A DNA stretch of 54,061 nucleotides from an uncultured Treponema sp. (GTDB lineage: Bacteria; Spirochaetota; Spirochaetia; Treponematales; Treponemataceae): positions 1-54,061 of the forward strand of contig CAMWWZ010000007.1 of NCBI GenBank assembly GCA_947178095.1. The letters run 5' to 3'. Position numbers and translations under genes: made by a program. Numbering within the stretch: position 1 is the first letter of the stretch; the number at the start of each line of letters is the position of its first letter. Below are positions 40,995-49,656 of this stretch, in pieces. Under the pieces are notes generated by a model. It saw only the letters and a program-made list of their open reading frames with translations, was not told the DNA's origin and did no database searches.

Positions 40995-42152
40995 TCATCG
41001 CAATTCCGAAACGCGCTCCTGCGGAGAAAGGATTTCGGTAATGCGGACACCGAAGTTTTCGTCGATGACTACAACTTCGCCCTTCGCAATCGGCTTGTGG
41101 TTTACGAGAATGTCCACAGGTTCGCCCGCGAGTTTGTCCAATTCGATGATCGTGCCTTCGCCGAAGCCGAGGATTTCTTTAATCGGCTTTTTCGTGCGTC
41201 CAAGTTCTACGGTCATCTCCATGAAAACGTCCATCAAGAGGCCGATATTGCCCTGATCGCCGCCCATTCCGCCGCCCATGAGCGAAGGATATTGAACGGC
41301 CTGAACGTTCGGCGCGGCTCCCATCGGCATTCCACCCATTTGCATGTTCGGCATTCCTTGCATTGGCATTCCTCCCATCGCCATTCCGCCCATTTGCGGA
41401 GCGCCCATCGGCATTGCGCCGCCGCGCGGCGGCTGTGGAGCGGCTCCCGCAAGGCTCGCCATGTCAGCCGCGTTCAACGCGCCGCCCGCCGCAGGAAATC
41501 CGCCGCCGCCCAAAGCCATTCCAATCTGCCAAGCGGCTTCACCTGAAATCACTTCCCAAAGCGTATATGACTGACCGTCAATCGTAAGCGGATATGAAAA
41601 AAGCGCGAATGTATTCTGCGGAATTCGAGCCATCGCCTTCGGAACGCTCATTGATTCCGCAGGATTGCACGCAAGCCCCGGAAGCTGTCCGGTCTTGTCT
41701 ATTGCAGTAAGCTCGTCATTCGTGTGAGTCGAAAGAGTTTCGTTTATTACCGAAAAAGCCATGTCGTCAAGCGCGGCATTTTCTTCTTTATTGATGAGGC
41801 TCACCAATTTTTGCGCGCATTCCGTGGAAATCACATAAAGGTGATCGCCTTTGAGCCCAGCAGAAAAATCCGCCTGCGTCGCGACGACAACTTCAGGAAT
41901 TTTCGAAAGGAACTGGTCACGGCTAGCGGCTTCCGCGACTGGATTTCCGGCAGACACTTCCGCGCCCGTCATCTGCTTCAAATTCTCGGCAAGGGAATCT
42001 TTCAAATCCCCCGCAAATTTTGTCAGAGTCTCCGTGTCAATGTTTACAGACGGCGATGCCGCAGCAACCTGCCCTGACGCATTGAGACCGTCCATCGGAA
42101 CGCCCGAAAGCAATGCGTCGATTTCGTCCTGAGAAATTACACCATCACTCAT
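40995..42152 (-). CDS. fliY: FliY, CheC/FliN-type switch protein
   Basis: The 385-aa protein begins MSDGVISQDEIDALLSG, the CheY-P binding tail also seen in FliM, then a CheC-like region (about 75-190: SGLKGDHLYVISTECAQKLV-like, DMAFSVINETLSTHTNDELT), a long Met/Gly/Pro/Ala linker (about 224-290, repeats of GGMPM/MQMGG) and a C-terminal FliN/SpoA domain (about 300-385: MEMTVELGRTKKPIKEILGF, VDILVNHKPIAKGEVVVIDE). It is a rotor switch component. The linker is unusual for its length and Met content. Confidence 0.92.
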   Translation of the reverse strand: MSDGVISQDEIDALLSGVPMDGLNASGQVAAASPSVNIDTETLTKFAGDLKDSLAENLKQMTGAEVSAGNPVAEAASRDQFLSKIPEVVVATQADFSAGLKGDHLYVISTECAQKLVSLINKEENAALDDMAFSVINETLSTHTNDELTAIDKTGQLPGLACNPAESMSVPKAMARIPQNTFALFSYPLTIDGQSYTLWEVISGEAAWQIGMALGGGGFPAAGGALNAADMASLAGAAPQPPRGGAMPMGAPQMGGMAMGGMPMQGMPNMQMGGMPMGAAPNVQAVQYPSLMGGGMGGDQGNIGLLMDVFMEMTVELGRTKKPIKEILGFGEGTIIELDKLAGEPVDILVNHKPIAKGEVVVIDENFGVRITEILSPQERVSELR

Positions 42153-43186
42153 ACTGATTCATCTCCTTCTACGGGAAGCTCTTCAAACTCTTCGTCGCTG
42201 CCGTCGTCTTCGAGTTTGCCTGTTACCTGAACCGCCATTTTTTTGCCCACGACTCCGGGCTGGCAATAATATTTTTTCTTATCACCTATGTTGAGAGTCA
42301 GCTGGTCGCCGACTTTTGTATTAGAAAGTTTCACGACATCGCCTGCGCGCAAAGAAAGCACTTCGCGAATCGGAATGTTTATCGAACCGATTTCCGCCAC
42401 GACATCCATATTAACGACGGAAATTTTTTCTTTGAGCGTGCCGAAATACTGCGTCGTGCTGCTTCGCCTCACGGAACTGAACCAGAACTGCGAGGAAAGC
42501 TTCGAGATTATCGGCTCGATCGTAAGGTAGGGAATGCAGAAATTTATCATTCCCTCTTCCTCCGCGACTTTCGTTTCCAAAGTCACGAGAACGACCATTT
42601 CCGTCGGCGGAACAATTTGCGCGAACTGCGGATTCGTCTCGATCTGCCCGAGCCGCGGCCGCAAGTCAATCACCTGCGTCCAAGCCTCGCGCAAGTTCGC
42701 CAAAATGCGCACAATCACGCCTTCCATTACGGCCTGCTCGATGTCGGTGAGGTCGCGGCTTTTGTTGCCCGTAACGTCGCCCGTGCCGCCAAAAAGCTTG
42801 TCGATCATGCAGAACGTGATGGCGGGGTCGATTTCCAAAACCGCGTTGCCTTTCAGCGGATCCATGTTTATGACGGCAAGCGTCGTCGGCGTCGGAATCG
42901 AGCGGATGAATTCCTCGTAAGTGAGCTGGTCAACGGTCGCGACGTGAACATGGACAAGCGAGCGCAATTGCGCCGAAAGGCTCGTCGTGGTGAGACGCGC
43001 GAAAGTTTCGTGCATAATCTGCACGGTGCGAATCTGTTCCTTTGAAAATTTGTCGGGACGCTTGAAGTCGTAAATCTTAATCTTTCGGGTATCCGACACC
43101 GCCTTGTAGTCATCGGTATCGGACTGCCCCGTATTGATTGCGTTGAGAAGCTGGTCTATCTCGTCCTGCGAAAGAACATCCGTCAT
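42149..43186 (-). CDS. fliM: FliM, flagellar switch protein
   Basis: The 345-aa protein starts MTDVLSQDEIDQLLNAIN (CheY-P binding peptide), has the GGXG loop FGGTGDVTGN near 140, the middle CheC-like domain and a C-terminal SpoA domain (LSNTKVGDQLTLNIGDKKKY). It binds CheY-P and sets rotation sense. It overlaps the fliY start by 4 bases (ATGA). Confidence 0.95.
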   Translation of the reverse strand: MTDVLSQDEIDQLLNAINTGQSDTDDYKAVSDTRKIKIYDFKRPDKFSKEQIRTVQIMHETFARLTTTSLSAQLRSLVHVHVATVDQLTYEEFIRSIPTPTTLAVINMDPLKGNAVLEIDPAITFCMIDKLFGGTGDVTGNKSRDLTDIEQAVMEGVIVRILANLREAWTQVIDLRPRLGQIETNPQFAQIVPPTEMVVLVTLETKVAEEEGMINFCIPYLTIEPIISKLSSQFWFSSVRRSSTTQYFGTLKEKISVVNMDVVAEIGSINIPIREVLSLRAGDVVKLSNTKVGDQLTLNIGDKKKYYCQPGVVGKKMAVQVTGKLEDDGSDEEFEELPVEGDESV

Positions 43187-43207
43187 TCAAAAGCCTCGCT
43201 TTTCCGC

Positions 43208-43756
43208 CTATTGTTGCGTAACGACATTCAACTTGTCAAAGGAAATTTTCCTAATTTTTCCCCTGTTCAAAATCGTATCGTTAATTTCGTTTCTAAGCTC
43301 AATCTTAATCTTTTCCTCGTTGCGCGGCGAAAGTTCTTCGGCGGTTTTTCCGGCGAAATAATTTCGCAGAAAGTCGCGAATCGGGATTCTCTGCGCGGTG
43401 ATTTCCGTGGAAGTAACCTTGTCTTCTTTTTTGTAGCCCATGAAAACGTTCACCACGATGCTCGCAGGAATCGGATCGCTCGAGCGCGTCTGGATTTCAC
43501 CAAGCGACTGATACCATTCCAATTCCTCGGCAATTTCCTTGTAGTCCTCGCTGACTGGAATGGCGGCCTGCTGAGGCTTGTTCGCGCCCATTATGTTCAT
43601 AGTAATCACTACGACTGCGACAATGAGAATAATCGCTCCAAGCCCGATGGCCACGAAAAGCAAAATTTTGGGAAGAAGTCCGCCTCCCCTGCTTTTTTTC
43701 TCCGAAGTTCCGCCGCCCTCGTCGTCGAAGCCGCCGTCTGTATCGTCGTCTGCCAT
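43208..43756 (-). CDS. fliL: FliL, stator-associated membrane protein
   Basis: The 182-aa protein has an acidic N-terminal tail (MADDDTDGGFDDEGG), one membrane helix (LLPKILLFVAIGLGAIILIV near 30-50) and a periplasmic stomatin-like domain (EIQTRSSDPIPASIVVNVFM, ITAQRIPIRDFLRNYFAGKT). It supports motor torque. ATG 43756 with GGGGG 7 nt upstream is preferred to TTG 43762. Confidence 0.93.
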   Translation of the reverse strand: MADDDTDGGFDDEGGGTSEKKSRGGGLLPKILLFVAIGLGAIILIVAVVVITMNIMGANKPQQAAIPVSEDYKEIAEELEWYQSLGEIQTRSSDPIPASIVVNVFMGYKKEDKVTSTEITAQRIPIRDFLRNYFAGKTAEELSPRNEEKIKIELRNEINDTILNRGKIRKISFDKLNVVTQQ

Positions 43757-43773
43757 ATTCAAGCCCCCTTAAA

Positions 43774-44529
43774 TTAAAAATGCCCCTCGTCGAGGATTAT
43801 TATGTCAACCCTGCGGTTGTACGCGCGCCCTTCTTCCGTATCGTTGCTGAATTTCGGACGCTTGTCTGCGTAGCCCGCGATGGAAAATTTTTCCTCATCG
43901 ACGCCGAAATCCGCAAGATAATGAAGCACGTTCATCGCGCGCGCCGCGGAAAGCTCCCAGTTGCTCGGATACGATTCCTGCTGTCCGGAATCTTCATCCA
44001 AGCCGTCTTCCACCGGCGTATTGTCGGTATGTCCTTCTATTCTAAATCTTCGGTTTTTTTCGATTAAATCTTTATCATTAAAAAACTCGGAAAGGCGCAA
44101 AAGCGTCTCCCGCGTGTTTTCGATGTTGAGGCGCGCGCTCCCTGGCTCGAAAAACGAATCGGCCGCGAGCGAAATCACAAGCCCGCGCTCGTCGCTCGTA
44201 ACGGTAATTTTCGCGCTCTTGATGTCCGGCGCGAAAAGCGAAACGGCCTTTTTCTTCGCCATGCCAAGCGAGCGTCCTTTTTCCACGGAAGGAAGGGAAC
44301 TGATCGTGTTTCCCAAGTCGGCAAGTCTTCCCGCCGAAAGCGACATTCCGCCTGTAACGGTCTCCGACTGATTCATTTGCAATGATTCAGTGATCGTGGC
44401 GAGCTGAGTAACGTCGATTTCCGAAGGATTGTAGAGCATGACGAAAAAGCACAACATGAGCGTAATCATGTCGCCATAAGTGCCCTGCCACGCTGCCGAA
44501 GGTTTTTCAGGCTCTTTTTTCTTTCCCAT
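43774..44529 (-). CDS. motB: MotB, stator protein
   Basis: The 251-aa protein has the N-terminal membrane helix with the ion-carrying Asp ([19 protein letters not shown], Asp near 21), a plug/linker, and an OmpA-like peptidoglycan-binding domain ([13 protein letters not shown] near 165, [20 protein letters not shown] near 188, [15 protein letters not shown] at the end). It anchors the stator to the wall. Confidence 0.96.
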   Translation of the reverse strand: MGKKKEPEKPSAAWQGTYGDMITLMLCFFVMLYNPSEIDVTQLATITESLQMNQSETVTGGMSLSAGRLADLGNTISSLPSVEKGRSLGMAKKKAVSLFAPDIKSAKITVTSDERGLVISLAADSFFEPGSARLNIENTRETLLRLSEFFNDKDLIEKNRRFRIEGHTDNTPVEDGLDEDSGQQESYPSNWELSAARAMNVLHYLADFGVDEEKFSIAGYADKRPKFSNDTEEGRAYNRRVDIIILDEGHF

Positions 44530-44533
44530 CAGC

Positions 44534-45316
44534 CTAATCCTTGAGGACTTCCGCGCCCACGGCCTTTCTGCTCACGGGGTCAAGATAAGTCAAAAGTTTT
44601 TGCGCGATGACGCGCGAGTTCTCGCCAGCCTGAATCGCGAGAACGCCCTCTATTACCATTTCCTTTATGCGCATTTCCGAAGAATTTTGCGTCTGAAGGT
44701 TTTGTCCCATAGGAACCAAAATCCAGTTCGCGAGCATCGAACCGTAAAGCGTCGTAATCAAGGCGACGGCCATGTTCGGACCGAGCGAGCTTTTGTCTTC
44801 CAAGTTGTTCAACATACCGATAAGTCCGAGAACCGTACCCATCATTCCGAAGCCCGGCGCGAAACCGCCCCACTGGTTAAGGATGTTGATCCATTCGAAG
44901 TGCCGCGCCTCGGTCTGGCTCATCTCGTTTTCCATAATAGTGCGAACGACCGCGCCGTCCGTGCCGTCAATCACGAGACGTAGGCCGCTTTTGAGAAACT
45001 GGTCGTCCAAATCCTCAAGGCCGTCCTCCAAAATCAAGATGCCTTCGCGTCGCGCCTTGTCCGAAAGGTTTACGATGTTCTGCACCAAATTCTTTTCGCC
45101 GAAATCGGGAATCTTAAAACACTTTCCCATAATTTTGAAAACTCCGAGAGCCTTGTTCAACGGAGCCATAATACAAATCGCGGCATAAGAGCCGCCGATA
45201 GTCATAAACACAGAAGGAATGTCGATGATTCCTCCCAAAGTACCACCGGAAGTCAAAACCGACATGACGATACAAGCCGCGCCGCCAACAATTCCGATTA
45301 TTGTAGCTATGTTCAT
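44534..45316 (-). CDS. motA: MotA, stator protein
   Basis: The 260-aa protein has four membrane helices: [60 protein letters not shown] (with the conserved proline near 147) and [20 protein letters not shown], with a large cytoplasmic loop holding [20 protein letters not shown]. It pairs with MotB as the torque-generating ion channel. Confidence 0.96.
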   Translation of the reverse strand: MNIATIIGIVGGAACIVMSVLTSGGTLGGIIDIPSVFMTIGGSYAAICIMAPLNKALGVFKIMGKCFKIPDFGEKNLVQNIVNLSDKARREGILILEDGLEDLDDQFLKSGLRLVIDGTDGAVVRTIMENEMSQTEARHFEWINILNQWGGFAPGFGMMGTVLGLIGMLNNLEDKSSLGPNMAVALITTLYGSMLANWILVPMGQNLQTQNSSEMRIKEMVIEGVLAIQAGENSRVIAQKLLTYLDPVSRKAVGAEVLKD

Positions 45317-45338
45317 TCGATACCTCTCACGCCGAAAA

Positions 45339-45536
45339 TCACGACTCTTGTGTATTCACGCCGATCCTTTTTCGGTAGTCAACAATCTTTTCTATGACAT
45401 CTTCAGGGGAATTTTTCACGATGATTTTTTTTCCGGAAAGCATCGTGATGGTCAAATCGGGAAGGCATTCCATCGACTCAATCATATGCGGATTTAAAAA
45501 GTAATTCGTCCCGTTCAGACGCTCAACTTTTATCAT
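45339..45536 (-). CDS. flbD: FlbD family protein
   Basis: The 65-aa protein starts MIKVERLNGTNYFLNPHMIE and matches the small FlbD family at the front of spirochaetal and clostridial motility operons: SMECLPDLTITMLSGKKIIV, then EDVIEKIVDYRKRIG. It is the first gene of the operon, before motA. Its role is not settled in the family. The start ATG at 45536 lies about 32 nt after the predicted transcription start. Confidence 0.9.
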   Translation of the reverse strand: MIKVERLNGTNYFLNPHMIESMECLPDLTITMLSGKKIIVKNSPEDVIEKIVDYRKRIGVNTQES

Positions 45537-45574
45537 AATCTTGATTATTTCCCCGCCAATAAGATACCATTTTG

Positions 45575-45603
45575 ATTTTAACATACTTATTTAAAAATTG
45601 CAA
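45575..45603 (-). promoter_or_regulatory. Promoter of the motility operon
   Basis: On the minus strand TTGCAA (45598-45603) and TAAAAT (45575-45580) are 17 bp apart, upstream of flbD. It has the same -35 as the V-ATPase promoter. It is a sigma70-type, not sigma28-type, promoter, so early motility genes need the housekeeping sigma factor. Confidence 0.7.
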
Positions 45604-45690
45604 GCATTATTTTCAAATTTATCGAATCTTTTCAATTTTTTGCGGAGACGCCGGGAATGCGAAAAGGACAAGGATTTGCGATGCAAGCCG

Positions 45691-46602
45691 CTAGCGAACG
45701 GATTTTTTCCAAACAACTTTGACATCGCTTGGCTCGATGCCGTCCACGGAAGCGACAAGTGTCTTTTTCGTGCCCTCCAAATCTCCGTTTGGCATCATCA
45801 CGAGATTCCATTCTATCGGGGCTGCGTTTTCGGCATAGGAGAGGATTTTTCCCCTGTCGATGTCGGGATAATACGAAGCGTTGAATTTGTCCTGCTGGAC
45901 GACGCGCAGCTTTCTTGAGCCGCCTTCCCCGGAAAGCGAAATGCTTATGTTCATTGTCGCGCCGTTCGCGAAAACGATAAAGCCGCGCCCGCTTCTCATA
46001 AGAATTATTCTTGAAATATCGCTTTCGCCGCTCCAAGTGCCCGAAATGTTCTCCGCATTCAGCGCGCTCGGACGCGCGGCAAGTGCGCCGCCCTGCAAAG
46101 ATTCCGGCTCGCTCGACCTTCCGCTCGCCTCAGCCACCACACTTTGAATCAATTGTTTCGAGTCGGACAAAATCTTGTAGTACGAATCGTAACTTTTCGT
46201 GCGCGACGCGACGACATCGGTCTGCGCGTTTTTGGCGAAAAAAGTGCATTCCCATTTTTCATCGGAGCGCGGGCGGAAAAACCGCGCGTAAAACAGAATT
46301 GCGTTTTCCGTAACGGGCGACACTTCGGCAACGAGCGAAAAGAATTCGCTTCCGTCCGCGTCGGTGGAAACATCGGCGTAAAGAGCCTTCACTCCGTCGG
46401 CACGCATGTCATGGAGCGTGACATAGCTTATTCCGCGAATCTGCGCCGCGAACAAATCCTGCGTCATGTTCAGCATGTTTTGGTCGTTAACGTTTGTCAC
46501 CACGCCGTAATAATAGAGCGCGTACTTTTCCTGCCCCTGCGGAAAAACCGCCACAGACAAAAAGAGGAAAATCGCTGCCACAAAACAATTTTTTTTACGC
46601 AC
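45691..46602 (-). CDS. Exported hypothetical protein, 303 aa
   Basis: The protein starts at GTG 46602 with GGAGAG just upstream and has a signal peptide (CFVAAIFLFLSVAVFPQ). The mature part has a beta-rich region (YALYYYGVVTNVNDQNMLN), a Ser/Glu linker near 165, and a second beta-domain (ISGTWSGESDISRIILMRSG, GRGFIVFANGATMNISISLS) resembling a C-terminal lipocalin-like or TP-type repeat. No catalytic motif is recognised. It is on the motility strand, upstream of the flbD promoter, and likely periplasmic. Confidence 0.7.
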   Translation of the reverse strand: MRKKNCFVAAIFLFLSVAVFPQGQEKYALYYYGVVTNVNDQNMLNMTQDLFAAQIRGISYVTLHDMRADGVKALYADVSTDADGSEFFSLVAEVSPVTENAILFYARFFRPRSDEKWECTFFAKNAQTDVVASRTKSYDSYYKILSDSKQLIQSVVAEASGRSSEPESLQGGALAARPSALNAENISGTWSGESDISRIILMRSGRGFIVFANGATMNISISLSGEGGSRKLRVVQQDKFNASYYPDIDRGKILSYAENAAPIEWNLVMMPNGDLEGTKKTLVASVDGIEPSDVKVVWKKSVR

Positions 46603-46627
46603 TTCTCTCCAAATCTCAAGGCAAGCG

Positions 46628-47092
46628 TCAATATCGCTGGCGATCCTTGAACTCGCGCGAAAGCTCGCGATCCGCGTCGCGCGCCTTTATCGCATCGCGC
46701 TTGTCGAACATTTTTTTGCCCTTGCACACGCCGAGCGAAACTTTCACGCGCCCGCCTTTCAAATAAACGTCAAGGGGAATGAGCGTATATCCCTTTTCCT
46801 CGACCTTGCGGACGAGTCTCTTTATCTGGTCGCGGTGCAAAAGCAATTTTTTCGGGCGGTCGGGATTGTGATTGAAAATCGACGAAAAAGAATATTCGCT
46901 TATGTGGAAATTCCGCATCCAAACTTCGCCATTTACAATTTCGGCAAAAGAATCCGCAAACGATATGTTCGCGTTCTTTACGGACTTCACTTCCGTGCCT
47001 TCAAGCACGACTCCGCATTCGACGGAATCTTCCACGAAGTAGTTGAAACGAGCCTTTTTGTTTTCCGCAATCCTTTTTGTGCCTTCCCCCAT
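46628..47092 (-). CDS. smpB: SsrA-binding protein SmpB
   Basis: The 154-aa protein starts MGEGTKRIAENKKARFNYFV and has VLEGTEVKSVKNANISFADS and LDVYLKGGRVKVSLGVCKGK, the conserved SmpB core that delivers tmRNA to stalled ribosomes, with a basic C-terminal tail (KRDAIKARDADRELSREFKD). ATG 47092 is used; upstream ATG 47110 lies inside the promoter. The -10 box is only 8 nt before the ATG and no Shine-Dalgarno is present, predicting a leaderless mRNA. The ssrA gene itself is not in the window. Confidence 0.95.
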   Translation of the reverse strand: MGEGTKRIAENKKARFNYFVEDSVECGVVLEGTEVKSVKNANISFADSFAEIVNGEVWMRNFHISEYSFSSIFNHNPDRPKKLLLHRDQIKRLVRKVEEKGYTLIPLDVYLKGGRVKVSLGVCKGKKMFDKRDAIKARDADRELSREFKDRQRY

Positions 47093-47100
47093 AAATTTAG

Positions 47101-47129
47101 AGTATAACACATTTTCTGTTTATTTGCAA
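47101..47129 (-). promoter_or_regulatory. Promoter of smpB, back-to-back with lepB promoter
   Basis: On the minus strand TTGCAA (47124-47129) and TATACT (47101-47106) are 17 bp apart. The -35 boxes of this promoter and of lepB are separated by only 5 bp, so two polymerases cannot bind at once. Confidence 0.75.
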
Positions 47130-47134
47130 GCCAC

Positions 47135-47163
47135 TTGCAAATTTCGTGCCGCCACGGTATAAT
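47135..47163 (+). promoter_or_regulatory. Promoter of lepB
   Basis: TTGCAA (47135-47140) and TATAAT (47158-47163) are 17 bp apart; the ATG follows after 8 nt, so the transcript should be leaderless. Confidence 0.75.
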
Positions 47164-47171
47164 AAATCGCA

Positions 47172-47903
47172 ATGGAAGAAAAGAGTTACGTCAACAAAAA
47201 CATATACGACTTGTCATACACGATGCGGAAATCGCGCGCGCGGCGCATTCGCAATGTCACGCTCACCGTGCTGCTGTTTTTCGTCGTGATGAACGCGATT
47301 TTGATTTTCTGCGCGATCCCAATAAGGCAGACTTCAAGTTCAATGGAGCCGAACATCAAGCGAAATTCGTTCTTGCTTTCCACTCCGCTGGCATTTTATT
47401 CCGAAAGCAAAATCCGCCGAGGCGAAATCGTCCTTGTAGAACGCGCCGAAGAAGCCCCGCTTTCGACAGTGCAAAAGATTTTGGACACAGCGTGCCGCGC
47501 GTTCACATTGCAAAAAATCCATCCGTTCACAAAGGAAACGCCGTTTTTGAGCCGAATCGCGGCGGTGCCCGGCGACACAATCTATATGAAAGATTTCGTG
47601 CTTTATGTCGCGCCGAAAGACGAAAACTTCTCATACACGGAATTCGAGCTGAACCAAATTCCATACAGCATAGACATCCGCGTTCCGCCCGTAGGATGGA
47701 ACACGCAAATCGGCGTGCGCGGCAATTTTGAAAAGACCACGCTAAAGGCCGACGAATATTTCGTGCTCGCCGATGACAGGCTTTCTTCGATGGATTCTCG
47801 CATTTTCGGTGCGGTAAAGCAGGATCGCATAAAACGAAAAATCATCTTGTCGTACTTTCCGCTGAACGCGCTGCGAATTTTCCGCTCGAAGTCGAAAAAA
47901 TAA
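47172..47903 (+). CDS. lepB: Signal peptidase I (S26) with altered active-site lysine
   Basis: The 243-aa protein has one N-terminal membrane helix (VTLTVLLFFVVMNAILIFCA near 30-50) and S26 boxes: SSSMEP (catalytic Ser near 58), RIAAVPGDTIYM near 130 and YFVLADDRLSSMDSRIFGAV near 200. In known bacterial enzymes the residue two before the hydrophobic AVPGD segment is the general-base Lys (KRxxGLPGD); here that position is Ser (LSRIAAVPGD). Either another residue serves or the enzyme is atypical. hemW follows after 2 nt. Confidence 0.85.
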   Translation: MEEKSYVNKNIYDLSYTMRKSRARRIRNVTLTVLLFFVVMNAILIFCAIPIRQTSSSMEPNIKRNSFLLSTPLAFYSESKIRRGEIVLVERAEEAPLSTVQKILDTACRAFTLQKIHPFTKETPFLSRIAAVPGDTIYMKDFVLYVAPKDENFSYTEFELNQIPYSIDIRVPPVGWNTQIGVRGNFEKTTLKADEYFVLADDRLSSMDSRIFGAVKQDRIKRKIILSYFPLNALRIFRSKSKK

Positions 47904-47905
47904 AA

Positions 47906-49081
47906 ATGCCGCTATACATTCATATACCATTTTGTCTAAAAAAATGCGACTATTGCGATTTTTTCAGCAAAGTCTTGGAAAATTCGCGCTTTATTGTGAA
48001 AAATTTCACAATAAGCGACTATATCGAGGCGGTTTTAAACCAAATTTCGTTTCTCATAGAACATTTTTCAGTGAAAAATTTCACGTCCGTGTATATCGGA
48101 GGCGGAACGCCGAGCGTTTTGAGCGCGAATCAATTGAAAATTCTATGCGAAAGAATCGCACCGTTCGCAAAAGGCGCGGAATTCACGATCGAAGCAAATC
48201 CGGGCGACTTGTCAAAAGAATTTCTTCAAGCGGCCGCGTCAGGCGGAATAAACCGACTTTCGCTCGGAATCCAATGCAAGAACGACGAAGTTTTGCGGGC
48301 GGTCGGAAGGCGAACGACCGTTTCCCAAATCGAAGGCGCGATTTCAATGATAGGAAAATTTTGGCGCGGCGCATGGAGCGCGGACTTTATCGCAGGACTT
48401 CCATTTCAAACAAAGGAAATGCTCGCAAGCGACATCGAATTTGCAGCAGAAAACGGCGCGAGCCACATTTCGCTTTATTCGCTTTCGGTGGAAGAAGGAA
48501 CGCCGCTCGCCGAAAATATACGCTCTGGAAGGACGCGCCACGACGCGGATTTTGCCGACGAGATTTGGATTTTCGGCCGCGAAATCCTCGAAAAAAAAGG
48601 CTTTTTTCAATATGAAATATCGAATTTCGCGAAAAAAGGCTTTGAAAGCCGCCACAATTTGTCTTACTGGACGCTTTGCGACTATCTTGGCGCGGGCGCG
48701 GGCGCGACCGGCACGATGAGCGGAAAGCGTTTTACGAACACGCGCGACATCGCAAAATACATTGAATTTTGGAAGAACGCCGCGCTGGAAACTCGGCGCA
48801 AAAACGCTCCCGGAAAAACGGAAATCCTTGATTTTGAGACGCGGGAATTCGAATTTTTGATGATGGGATTGAGGACTTTGCGCGGCGTGGGCGCGCGCGA
48901 ATACGAAAGGCGTTTCGGCGGAAACCTCGCCTCAAGGCTCGGGGCGGACAAGGCGGACGGCGTTTTTTCAACATGGCAAAAAAAAGGACTTGCGAGCACG
49001 ACGCGCATTTCAGGCGAAACTTTTTTTTCGCTCACCCGCGACGGAATTCTTTTTTTGAACAAATTCCTGCGGGACATATAG
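47906..49081 (+). CDS. hemW: HemW, radical SAM heme chaperone-like protein
   Basis: The 391-aa protein starts MPLYIHIPFCLKKCDYCDF, holding the radical-SAM CxxxCxxC cluster motif followed by DF, then IGGGTPSVL near 68 and SLGIQ near 120, and a C-terminal HemW domain. It is the anaerobic coproporphyrinogen oxidase-like heme chaperone. The early region carries an insertion with two copies of the palindrome GTGAAAAATTTCAC at 47996-48009 and 48071-48084, each coding VKNFT; the insertion is longer than usual. Confidence 0.9.
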   Translation: MPLYIHIPFCLKKCDYCDFFSKVLENSRFIVKNFTISDYIEAVLNQISFLIEHFSVKNFTSVYIGGGTPSVLSANQLKILCERIAPFAKGAEFTIEANPGDLSKEFLQAAASGGINRLSLGIQCKNDEVLRAVGRRTTVSQIEGAISMIGKFWRGAWSADFIAGLPFQTKEMLASDIEFAAENGASHISLYSLSVEEGTPLAENIRSGRTRHDADFADEIWIFGREILEKKGFFQYEISNFAKKGFESRHNLSYWTLCDYLGAGAGATGTMSGKRFTNTRDIAKYIEFWKNAALETRRKNAPGKTEILDFETREFEFLMMGLRTLRGVGAREYERRFGGNLASRLGADKADGVFSTWQKKGLASTTRISGETFFSLTRDGILFLNKFLRDI

Positions 49082-49083
49082 TT

Positions 49084-49656
49084 TCAGGCGCGGATTGTTT
49101 TCAACACGCCGCCTACAAAAGAAACTATCGTCGAAGGCTTCGCGAAATCCTTGTCGCCGTCTTCGACAATCAAATCCACTTCGCCTTCAAATTCGCAGCG
49201 GATTTGGGATATTTTTGTCAAAACAGGGCTTCCAGAAAGGTTTACGCTCGTAGAATAAATCGGCGCGCCGCACAATCCAATCACTTTCCGAAGCCATTCG
49301 TCTCCGGGACAGCGGAACGCCGTAGTCTCGCGCCCAGTGACGCTTTTATAGCGCGCGTTGTTTTCCACGATTACGGTCAAAGGTCCCGGCCATCTCGAAA
49401 AAATCTCGTCCGGCAATTTTCCGTCAATATAATTGTAGACATCTTCGGGAAAGGCGAGCAATTCTATGAGTGGCTTTTCTTCCGCGCGGCCTTTTATCGA
49501 CGCGATGAGAGTTTCGGTGGAAAAATCATTTTCGGCACTGCGCGCAATTCCGCTGAAGCCGTAAACTGTGTCGGTGGGCAAAATCGCGATTTTTCCCGCC
49601 TTCAAAAGCGAGGCTGCCGCGCTCGCAGAATTTTTTTCAGATTTGAGCAACGTCAT
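49084..49656 (-). CDS. tsaC: Threonylcarbamoyl-AMP synthase (TsaC/YrdC)
   Basis: The 190-aa protein starts MTLLKSEKNSASAAASLLKA and has ILPTDTVYGFSGIA near 28, IKGRAEEKPLI near 55, RWPGPLTVIV near 85 and the GAPIYSTSVNLSGSP motif near 130, diagnostic of the Sua5/YciO/YrdC fold. It makes threonylcarbamoyl-AMP for tRNA t6A. ATG 49656 (AGGAA upstream) is preferred to the longer open frame, which overlaps the next gene. Confidence 0.9.
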   Translation of the reverse strand: MTLLKSEKNSASAAASLLKAGKIAILPTDTVYGFSGIARSAENDFSTETLIASIKGRAEEKPLIELLAFPEDVYNYIDGKLPDEIFSRWPGPLTVIVENNARYKSVTGRETTAFRCPGDEWLRKVIGLCGAPIYSTSVNLSGSPVLTKISQIRCEFEGEVDLIVEDGDKDFAKPSTIVSFVGGVLKTIRA

